The notes under the pieces are model-generated. The model did not search any database, had not been told where the DNA came from, and saw only the letters and a list, made by a program, of their open reading frames with translations. DNA of 11,456 bases from Clostridiales bacterium (GTDB lineage Bacteria > Bacillota > Clostridia > Oscillospirales > Oscillospiraceae): assembly GCA_019421525.1 (NCBI GenBank), contig JAHZFC010000066.1, forward strand, positions 1 to 11,456, given 5' to 3'. How positions within the stretch are numbered: the first letter of the stretch is position 1; each line of letters opens with the position of its first letter. The translations under genes were made by a program, and so were the position numbers. Shown here piece by piece: positions 6,075 to 11,456 of the stretch.

Positions 6075-7336
6075 GCCTGTTCCACCTCCCGAATGGAAAC
6101 GGTGAGCTCGTCCTTTGCCTTGTCCAGCAGCACCCTGGGCAGGGCGATGTTCTCCATCTCTCCCGGGGCCAGATGCTCCCGCTTGAATTTCGCAATGGGC
6201 TCGCCCCCGGAGGTGACGACGATCTCGCTGTCCCTGCAGATGCGGTTGACCCGGAAAAACAGGTCGCACCGCTTCTCCACCCGGCCCGGCCGGATGCGCT
6301 GGGGCACGGTGTAGGTCACCCCGTCGCCGTTTCTCACGCTGAGCACCGGCTCGTCATCCGCCCCTGGTCCGTCCAGCACATACCGGGCGGCGGCGGCCCC
6401 CGCCCGCTGGCTCTCCCCGGTGACGAAGTCCACCAGGTCGTGGACGTGGCACACGTTGCCGCAGGCGAACACCCCGGGGATGGAGGTCTCCATGTTCTCA
6501 TACACCACCGCGCCGTTGGTCCGCCGGTCCATCTCCACGCCCGCCTGGCGGGTGAGCTCGTTCTCCGGGATGAGACCTACGGACAGCAGCAGGGTGTCGC
6601 AGTCGAACACCATCTCGGTGCCCGGGATGGGATCGCGCTTTTCGTCCACCTGGGACACCACCACCTGCTCCACCCGGTCTCTCCCCCGGATGTCGGTGAC
6701 GGTATGGGACAGGTAGAGGGGGATATCGTAGTCGTGGAGGCACTGGACGATGTTCCGGTTCAGCCCGCCGGAGTAGGGCATCACCTCCACGCAGGCCAGC
6801 ACCTTGGCCCCCTCCAGGGTCATCCGCCGTGCCATGATCAGGCCGATGTCCCCGCTGCCCAGGATGACCACCCGCTCGCCGGGCATCCATCCCTCCATGT
6901 TCACATACCGCTGGGCCGCCCCGGCGGTGAACACCCCGGCGGGCCGGGTGCCGGGGATGCCGATGGCCCCCCGGGTCCGCTCCCGGCAGCCCATGGCCAG
7001 TACCACGCTCTTGGCCTGCTCCACCCGGTATCCAGTGGTCTTGCCCACCATGTGGACCCGGCGGTCCGCCGTCACCTCCAGCACCATGGTGTCCAGCCGG
7101 ACCTCCACCCCGGTGTCGGCAAGCATTTTGATGAACCGCCCGGCGTACTCCGGGCCGGTGAGCTCCTCCTTGAAATAGTGCAGGCCGAAGCCGTTGTGGA
7201 TGCACTGGTTGAGGATGCCCCCCAGCTCCCTGTCCCGCTCCACGATGAGGATGCGGCGCAGTCCGCCCTCCCAGGCGGAGCAGGCCGCAGCCAGCCCGGC
7301 GGGGCCGCCGCCGATGACAATGAGGTCGTACATCAT
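6071..7336 (-). CDS. FAD/NAD(P)-binding oxidoreductase, GlpB-like subunit
   Basis: A 421-residue pyridine-nucleotide-disulfide-type flavoprotein. The N-terminal FAD motif is LIVIGGGPAG (5-14) with acidic end VERD, followed by ELGGILNQCIHNGFG (Cys45). A second Rossmann motif, VVILGSGDIGLIMARRM, lies mid-protein and probably binds NAD(P). The late motif GVFACGNVCHVHDLVDFVTGE contributes to FAD binding, and a C-terminal extension of about 90 residues follows. The start at 7336 (MMYD) overlaps the upstream stop as ATGATG with GGAGG close by; 7333 is an alternative. Translational coupling on both sides indicates a three-protein complex with the GlpA-type subunit and the DUF1667 protein, oxidising glycerol-3-phosphate. 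It could instead be the subunit that passes electrons to NAD(P) or another carrier. The flavoprotein call is certain; the exact role is inferred from context. Confidence 0.9.
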   Translation of the reverse strand: MMYDLIVIGGGPAGLAAACSAWEGGLRRILIVERDRELGGILNQCIHNGFGLHYFKEELTGPEYAGRFIKMLADTGVEVRLDTMVLEVTADRRVHMVGKTTGYRVEQAKSVVLAMGCRERTRGAIGIPGTRPAGVFTAGAAQRYVNMEGWMPGERVVILGSGDIGLIMARRMTLEGAKVLACVEVMPYSGGLNRNIVQCLHDYDIPLYLSHTVTDIRGRDRVEQVVVSQVDEKRDPIPGTEMVFDCDTLLLSVGLIPENELTRQAGVEMDRRTNGAVVYENMETSIPGVFACGNVCHVHDLVDFVTGESQRAGAAAARYVLDGPGADDEPVLSVRNGDGVTYTVPQRIRPGRVEKRCDLFFRVNRICRDSEIVVTSGGEPIAKFKREHLAPGEMENIALPRVLLDKAKDELTVSIREVEQA

Positions 7337-8763
7337 TTTGCCCCTCCCTTCGTCTCCCGGGACAGCAGCCACATGCCCGCCCGGTCCTGTACCACGTCCC
7401 CGGGGGAGATGCCCAGCTCCCGGGCCAAGATCTCCACCACCCGGGGCCCGCAGAAGCCCCCCTGGCAGCGACCCATGCCCGCGTTCACCCGGCGCTTGAC
7501 CGCGTCCACCGACCGGGGCGGGATGGGCCCGGCCAGGGCCTCCAGGATCTCCCCCTCGGTCACCGTCTCGCACCGGCAGATCACCCGGCCGAAGGCGGGC
7601 TGGCGCTCCACCAGCGCGGCGCGCTCCTCCGGGGACAGCTCCTTGAAGCGGGTCCTATGGCGCTCACACACGAACTGTTCTTTTTTCTCCAGGGCCAGGC
7701 CGTCCGCCCCCAGCAGCTCCACGGCGTACTCCCCGATGGCGGGGGCGGCGGACAGCCCAGGCGAGCAGATGCCCGCCAGGTCCAGCAGGCCCGGCGCGGC
7801 CCAGTCGATGACGAAATCTCCCGTGTCCGCCACCGCCCGCACCCCGGCGAAGTTGCGGATGGACTGGTTGAACTGGATGGAGGGCACCGACTTGAGGGCC
7901 TTCTCCCGGACAAAGGCCATGCCCGCGGCGGTGGTGGAGGTGTCCTCCCCCTCCACCGGCTCGGAGTTGGGACCCACGATCAGGTTGCCGTGGACCGTGG
8001 GGGCCACCAGCACCCCCTTGCCCAGCTCGTTGGGACACTGGAAGATCACCCGGCCCACGCGCTCCCCCTCGCTCTTGTCCAGCAGGTAGTACTGGCCCCG
8101 GGCGGGGTGGATGGCAAAGGTGGTGGGGGCGGCCAGCTCGTGGACGGCCTGGGCGTCCACTCCGGCGGCGTTCACCACATACCGCGCCCACAGCTGCCCC
8201 TTGTCGGTGGCCACCAGCCAGCCCCCGTCCACCTGGCTCAGGCCGGTGACACAGGTGTCCAGCTTCAGCTCCACCCCGTTGCGCACCGCCGTCTCCGCCA
8301 GGGCCAGGCAGTACTCCCAAGGGGAGCAGATGGCTGCGGAGGGGGCGTGGAGGGCGGCCACCACCTCGCCGGACAAGTTGGGCTCCAGAGCGCGGGCCTC
8401 GTCCCCGGTGAGCAGGGCCAGACCGGGCACGCCGTTGGCCTGGCCCCGGCGGGATGGCTCCTCCAGGTGGCGCTGTTCCACTTCTGGGAGGGCCAGCACC
8501 ATGGAGCCGCAGGGGACATAGGGCACGTCCAGCTTTTCACACAGCGTCCGGGCCAGCTCCACCCCCCGGACGTTGAGCCGGGCCATGAGGCTGCCGGGCG
8601 CCGGGTCGTAGCCCGCGTGGAGGATGGCGGAGTTGGCCTTGGTGGTGCCCACGGCCACGTCATTCTCCCGCTCCACCACGGCCACCCTCAGGTCGTACCG
8701 GGACAGCTCGAAGGCGGCGGCCGCGCCGGTGATGCCGCAGCCGATCACGAGAACATCATACAT
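7333..8763 (-). CDS. glpA: FAD-dependent glycerol-3-phosphate dehydrogenase, GlpA type with BFD-like [2Fe-2S] domain
   Basis: Oxidises sn-glycerol-3-phosphate to dihydroxyacetone phosphate. It has 476 residues. The N-terminal DAO-type FAD motif VLVIGCGITGAAAAFELSR (4-22) is followed by VVERENDVAVGTTKANSAI, typical of the family, then HPARGQYYLL and the FAD-binding segment near FAGVRAVADTGDFVI. The C-terminal domain (about 391-460) carries Cys396-x-Cys398 (CRCE) and Cys433-x4-Cys438 (CQGGFC), the BFD-like [2Fe-2S] pattern also found in enterobacterial GlpA. The start ATG (8763) has GGAGG with 8-base spacing. The stop overlaps the next gene. A long terminator-like hairpin separates it from glpP upstream, and I find no promoter of its own. 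The anaerobic GlpA type is favoured over aerobic GlpD because of the iron-sulfur tail and the two partner subunits. Confidence 0.9.
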   Translation of the reverse strand: MYDVLVIGCGITGAAAAFELSRYDLRVAVVERENDVAVGTTKANSAILHAGYDPAPGSLMARLNVRGVELARTLCEKLDVPYVPCGSMVLALPEVEQRHLEEPSRRGQANGVPGLALLTGDEARALEPNLSGEVVAALHAPSAAICSPWEYCLALAETAVRNGVELKLDTCVTGLSQVDGGWLVATDKGQLWARYVVNAAGVDAQAVHELAAPTTFAIHPARGQYYLLDKSEGERVGRVIFQCPNELGKGVLVAPTVHGNLIVGPNSEPVEGEDTSTTAAGMAFVREKALKSVPSIQFNQSIRNFAGVRAVADTGDFVIDWAAPGLLDLAGICSPGLSAAPAIGEYAVELLGADGLALEKKEQFVCERHRTRFKELSPEERAALVERQPAFGRVICRCETVTEGEILEALAGPIPPRSVDAVKRRVNAGMGRCQGGFCGPRVVEILARELGISPGDVVQDRAGMWLLSRETKGGAK

Positions 8764-8797
8764 ATACAAGACCTCCCTCTGTGCGTCTTTTCCACAA

Positions 8798-8853
8798 CAA
8801 AAAAGAGCGGGACCAGCCCCGCCCCCCAAGGGGGGCGAGGTTCGTTCCACTCT
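8798..8853 (-). terminator. Long imperfect hairpin with U-tract between glpP and glpA (candidate attenuator)
   Basis: On the minus strand 8853-8830 pairs with 8827-8804: 24 positions, of which 3 are mismatches and 2 are G-U pairs, with a core CGCCCCCC / GGGGGGCG. TCTTTTTTGTTG follows directly. An alternative shorter hairpin GCGGG-6-CCCGC (8822-8807) precedes the same U-tract and excludes the long stem. No promoter is seen between here and the glpA start, so downstream genes seem to need readthrough. It may be a GlpP target or a dispersed palindromic repeat. Confidence 0.75.
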
Positions 8854-8907
8854 CCTTTTCTCTGAAACGGATATGCAGTTTTTGGATGGATATCCTTCCT
8901 GGCGGCC

Positions 8908-9477
8908 TCACATGGCCCATACCGCCGGGTTGGTGGTGGACACCGCCACCGCCCCGGCCCCCAGGGCCCCGGTGACGTCCTCCTTATCGGTGATGAGCCC
9001 GCCGGCAATCACCGGCTTGCCCGCCGCCGCCCGGACCCGGCGGATGATCTTGGGCATGATGCCGGGGAGCACCTCGATGAGGTCTGAGGTCTCCGGCCCC
9101 AGGTGGCGGCTGATGTTCTCGATGGCCATGGAGTCCAGCAGGAAGAACCGCTGGATCGCCACCAGCCCCAGCTCCTTGGCCCGCCGCGTCAGACTGGCCT
9201 TGGTGGACAGCACCCCGTCGGCGGCGGTGTACCGGGCGATGAAGTCCACGCTCACCTCCCGGGCGGCCAGCCCGTCCACCAGGTCCAGGTGGACGAACAC
9301 CACCTTGCCCGCCGCGTGGGCCCGGGCCACCATATCCCCGATATTCAGCACATCGCCGAACAGCAGGAAGATCACGCCCACGTCACTTTTCATGGCGGCA
9401 GACAGCCCCGCCTCGTCCTTGACCGATGCGATCACCGGCCCGTCGGCCAGCAGCTCCAGCAGCTGCGCTCTGTCCAT
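8908..9477 (-). CDS. glpP: Glycerol-3-phosphate-responsive antiterminator GlpP
   Basis: In Bacillus, GlpP with bound glycerol-3-phosphate binds leader mRNA of glp genes and lets polymerase pass an intrinsic terminator. This 189-residue protein has the full family length and pattern: VIFLLFGDVLNIGDMV (35-50), VFVHLDLVDGLAARE (60-73), AIQRFFLLDSMAIE (107-120), IEVLPGIMPKII (134-145), IAGGLI (157-162) and GAGAVAVSTTN (173-183). The TIM-barrel-like glycines at 157-182 suit phosphate binding. The start ATG (9477) has AGGTGG with 8-base spacing. It is the first gene of the glycerol operon, preceded by its own promoter and a leader terminator, and separated by 144 bases from glpA. Self-regulation through its own leader terminator is inferred. 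Confidence 0.95.
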   Translation of the reverse strand: MDRAQLLELLADGPVIASVKDEAGLSAAMKSDVGVIFLLFGDVLNIGDMVARAHAAGKVVFVHLDLVDGLAAREVSVDFIARYTAADGVLSTKASLTRRAKELGLVAIQRFFLLDSMAIENISRHLGPETSDLIEVLPGIMPKIIRRVRAAAGKPVIAGGLITDKEDVTGALGAGAVAVSTTNPAVWAM

Positions 9478-9511
9478 TGGGAGGACCACCTTTCCTCGCG
9501 GGTAAAGCCCG

Positions 9512-9565
9512 AAAAAAGCGCAAAGCGGCCTTTTCCGCTTTGCGCTTCTCAAACACTCCGCACAA
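9512..9565 (-). promoter_or_regulatory. glpP leader: intrinsic terminator with competing antiterminator pairing
   Basis: On the minus strand GCGCAAAGCGG / CCGCTTTGCGC (9545-9535 and 9528-9518) forms a perfect 11-bp stem with a 6-base loop, extendable by two A-U pairs, followed by TTTTTT (9517-9512). It lies between the promoter and the glpP SD. Upstream TTGTGC (9565-9560) can pair with GCGCAA (9545-9540) in the terminator's 5' arm, a plausible antiterminator. This is the architecture of known GlpP targets in Bacillus; direct GlpP binding is inferred. Confidence 0.8.
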
Positions 9566-9577
9566 TGCTATGGCTGT

Positions 9578-9606
9578 ATTATAGCAGTCTTTCCTGCGGA
9601 ATGCAA
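9578..9606 (-). promoter_or_regulatory. Promoter of the glycerol operon
   Basis: The minus strand has a perfect -10 TATAAT (9583-9578) with extended TGC just upstream, a 17-base spacer and a poor -35 TTGCAT (9606-9601). An extended -10 promoter can work without a good -35. Transcription starts near 9571, giving a leader of about 95 bases with the terminator above. Confidence 0.75.
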
Positions 9607-9683
9607 GAGGGCGTCTCCCCCCTTTTTTCGGCGGCCATGTAAAAACTGGAAGGTCTTTTTGCAGCATGTTGCATAAATTTCAG

Positions 9684-9697
9684 TGAAAGCGCTTGAC
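9684..9697 (+). promoter_or_regulatory. Possible catabolite-responsive (cre-like) site
   Basis: TGAAAGCGCTTGAC overlaps the -35 box of the rightward promoter. It agrees with the CcpA cre pattern TGWAANCGNTNWCA in the first eleven positions but not in the last three. The core AAGCGCTT is palindromic. A LacI/CcpA-type repressor site is possible but weakly supported. Confidence 0.3.
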
Positions 9698-9721
9698 AAA
9701 AAGGTGTAACTTTGCTATGGT
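9693..9721 (+). promoter_or_regulatory. Promoter of the membrane hydrolase gene
   Basis: A perfect -35 TTGACA (9693-9698), a 17-base spacer and -10 TATGGT (9716-9721) with upstream TGC. Transcription should start near 9728. It is divergent from the glycerol operon promoter about 90 bases to the left. Confidence 0.75.
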
Positions 9722-9754
9722 TGATTCAGTCTGATAAAGCTCGTGAGTCTGGAG

Positions 9755-9791
9755 AAGAGCATGATGGCCGTTTGGTCGTCATGCTCTTTTT
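9755..9791 (+). terminator. Intrinsic terminator inside the leader of the hydrolase gene
   Basis: AGAGCATGATGGCC (9756-9769) pairs with GGTCGTCATGCTCT (9774-9787), 14 bp including two G-U pairs, around loop GTTT. One more A-U pair is possible at the base. TTTTT then G follows. It lies about 27 bases after the predicted transcription start and 90 bases before the start codon, so it should act as an attenuator or end a short RNA of about 64 bases. The rest of the leader (9792-9865) shows no structure that I recognise. Confidence 0.75.
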
Positions 9792-9881
9792 GCTTGGGGG
9801 GTGTGATATCGTCAGGATCTCGCCGCATCAGGTCTGCAAGGGCCATCAAGATCATTCCATAACAGAGAGGAAGGATGAGTT

Positions 9882-11456
9882 GTGAAGATCAAGAAAAATG
9901 CAAAGTTTTGGGTCGTGATCGCGCTGGTGATCTGCCTGGTAAGCATGATTTTCTCCTCGGCCATACAAAATAGTTTTGGTCAGGTAACCGTCGAAGAACT
10001 CAGGCTAGTGGACCGTTCTGGCTATGCTGTGAGCGCGCTTCTCTACCGACCGAAAACGGCAACCGCAGAAACTCCGGCTCCCTGCATCATAACCATTGAG
10101 GGCTGGTACAACAACAAGGAAATGCAGGATCTGTACTCCGTAGAATACGCTCGCCGGGGATATGTGGTGCTTGCAGTAGATATGCACAGCCACGGTGACA
10201 GTGAGAGTACCGACGCAGACAATCTGTATACTTCAGCCGTTGGTGTGGATGCTGCTGTCGAACTTGCCGGCTCTCTTCCTTATGTTGATAATTCCCGCAT
10301 TGGTCTTACTGGCCATTCCAGTGGCGGAGCAGCATGCAATATGGCAGTCGCCATCGACAATGAGAGAGAAACTCCTCTGATCAGCGCAATACTATTCCAG
10401 GCATCAACTTGGGTCGATGATACTGGTGTTGACCACAGCGCTGATTTTGGCACTCGGGATGTCGGCATCATTGCGGACCTATATGACGAATTTTTCTTCT
10501 GGACAGAAGATGAAAACGGGAATACAGTTCCTCCTAAAGATTTTGCCACAACCGACGATGCAAAAAACTTTGTGAACTTTAACTCTGGTGCAGAAGGCGT
10601 TGCTGATGTGGTCGCCGGACAATATTATACAAATGGCGATGCATTCCGCGTTATCTATCAGCCGAATTGCACTCATCCGCAGGTACATTTTTCCTCTGAG
10701 TGCGTCGGTTATGGCGTTTCCTTCTTTGAAGATGCGCTTGGCGCTCCAAATCCCATTGCCCCTTCCAACCAGGTCTGGCAAATCAAGACCGTATTCAACT
10801 TCGTTGGTCTTGTGGGCATTGTAATGTTCCTAGTGTCTTTTGTCATCGCCATGTTGAGCACCACTTATTTCTCGATCCTGAAAGAGAGTGAGATTGCTCA
10901 GCCAGTTGTGGTATCTGACTCGGGCGGAAAAGCTTGGTTCTGGATCTCACTTGTGCTTTGTGCTATCTTCTCTGGGGGCAGCTATATGTGGGTCATAGGC
11001 AACATCTACTCCAAGACGACTACTGTATTCCCACAGACCGGCCCTCTGACTATGGGCCTTTGGTCCCTCCTATCCGGCATCTTCGCGCTTATCATTCTTG
11101 TGATCTACTACTTTACTTATGGAAAAAAGCATGGCTTTTCCCCTGCTGAACGCGGTGTGACCATTAGCCTCAAAAAACTCTGGCGCACTATCATTTTGGC
11201 CGTTTTAGCAATTTCTTTGGCCCTCCTTGTTCTTTTCTTTGCCGATTATTTCTTCCAAACTGATTTCCGTCTTTGGGTATTGACCCTAAAAGCATTTAAT
11301 GCAGATAAGGTCCTCATTGCCCTGCGTTATCTCCCCTTCTTCCTTGCGTTTTATGTCATCAATTCCGTTGCAGTCAACTGCTTTAACTACAATACAATTG
11401 GCGGCAAAAAAGGTTGGGGCAATATCATTATCCTGTCGGTATTCAATATCCTCGGT
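9882..11456 (+). CDS. Membrane-anchored alpha/beta hydrolase fused to a multi-helix membrane domain (partial, runs off window)
   Basis: An uninterrupted 525-codon frame starting at GTG (9882) with AAGGA 6 bases upstream; the 3' end lies outside the window. Residues 1-8 are basic and 9-28 form an N-terminal membrane anchor. Residues about 35-290 form an alpha/beta-hydrolase fold: strand PCIITIEGW (67-75), VVLAVDMHSHGDSES (95-109), nucleophile elbow GLTGHSSGG (141-149) with Ser146, and NCTHPQVHF (262-270), which offers His265 or His269 as the catalytic base. Membrane helices follow at about 303-325, 351-375, 393-413, 433-458 and 477-498, with another beginning near 512. The hydrolase domain is predicted outside the cell, acting on an unknown ester or amide. 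Codon use is visibly more AT-rich at third positions than in the glycerol operon. Fold and membrane layout are clear; substrate and role are not. Confidence 0.85.
   Translation, partial: MKIKKNAKFWVVIALVICLVSMIFSSAIQNSFGQVTVEELRLVDRSGYAVSALLYRPKTATAETPAPCIITIEGWYNNKEMQDLYSVEYARRGYVVLAVDMHSHGDSESTDADNLYTSAVGVDAAVELAGSLPYVDNSRIGLTGHSSGGAACNMAVAIDNERETPLISAILFQASTWVDDTGVDHSADFGTRDVGIIADLYDEFFFWTEDENGNTVPPKDFATTDDAKNFVNFNSGAEGVADVVAGQYYTNGDAFRVIYQPNCTHPQVHFSSECVGYGVSFFEDALGAPNPIAPSNQVWQIKTVFNFVGLVGIVMFLVSFVIAMLSTTYFSILKESEIAQPVVVSDSGGKAWFWISLVLCAIFSGGSYMWVIGNIYSKTTTVFPQTGPLTMGLWSLLSGIFALIILVIYYFTYGKKHGFSPAERGVTISLKKLWRTIILAVLAISLALLVLFFADYFFQTDFRLWVLTLKAFNADKVLIALRYLPFFLAFYVINSVAVNCFNYNTIGGKKGWGNIIILSVFNILG

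Noticed and set aside
6173..8865. Long plus-strand open frames opposite the two oxidoreductase genes
   Set aside because: They are low-complexity antisense shadows of clearly recognised flavoprotein genes, with no SD or family resemblance.
8887..8894. Short palindrome GGATATCC between glpP and the long hairpin
   Set aside because: An 8-base palindrome is expected by chance, and no promoter element is beside it.
9741..9760. PyrR-like motif (AGTCTGGAGAAG) in the hydrolase leader
   Set aside because: It has several mismatches to the PyrR-binding consensus, and the downstream gene has no link to pyrimidines.
9762..9848. Eight-base perfect complementarity between TGATGGCC (9762-9769) and GGCCATCA (9841-9848)
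   Set aside because: The second segment lies downstream of the terminator so it cannot act before termination, and an 8-base match in a leader of this size is not far from chance.
1..11456. CRISPR arrays, tRNA or rRNA genes, insertion sequences
   Set aside because: I read both strands for regularly spaced repeats, tRNA-like cloverleafs and transposase motifs and saw none.

Overview
The window looks like a piece of a high-GC, anaerobic Gram-positive genome of the Clostridia, most probably an Oscillospiraceae-type gut bacterium. This is inferred from gene content (GlpP antiterminator, DUF1667 protein, DUF5655 protein, attenuated infC leader), strong purine-rich Shine-Dalgarno (SD) sites, and sigma-A promoters with 17-base spacers. 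It is a sequence-only guess. Most of the window has very GC-rich third codon positions; from about 9600 to the right end the base composition is clearly lower in GC.

Left part (1-1736): infC (translation factor IF-3, minus strand, 3' end outside the window) sits behind a consensus promoter and a structured leader carrying an intrinsic terminator. Its best start codon is AUA, not AUG. Upstream, also on the minus strand, is a small XRE-type DNA-binding protein with membrane helices, divergent from a small DUF5655 protein. A perfect inverted repeat lies between the two.

Middle (1740-4120): an isolated glucose-1-phosphate thymidylyltransferase gene (rfbA/rmlA type) has its own consensus promoter and terminator but is broken by a frameshift near 2392-2396. 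It converges on a second XRE-type regulator, which is anchored by one membrane helix and has a long outside domain. Its promoter carries inverted repeats.

Glycerol region (4149-9606, minus strand): glpP (glycerol-3-phosphate-responsive antiterminator), then a glycerol-3-phosphate dehydrogenase subunit (GlpA-type with a BFD-like [2Fe-2S] tail), a second FAD/NAD(P) oxidoreductase (GlpB-like), a Cys-rich DUF1667 protein and glycerol kinase glpK. The last four are packed with 4-base overlaps or an 11-base gap. Glycerol is phosphorylated by GlpK, and the three-protein dehydrogenase would oxidise glycerol-3-phosphate to dihydroxyacetone phosphate. Two strong intrinsic-terminator structures, one in the glpP leader and one between glpP and glpA, are natural candidates for GlpP antitermination targets.

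Right part (9607-11456): a plus-strand promoter, an early intrinsic terminator inside the leader, and then one very long reading frame that runs off the window. It encodes a membrane protein with an N-terminal anchor, an alpha/beta-hydrolase domain (nucleophile motif GHSSG) predicted outside the cell, and a C-terminal bundle of at least five membrane helices. This fusion and its attenuated leader are the least familiar part of the window.
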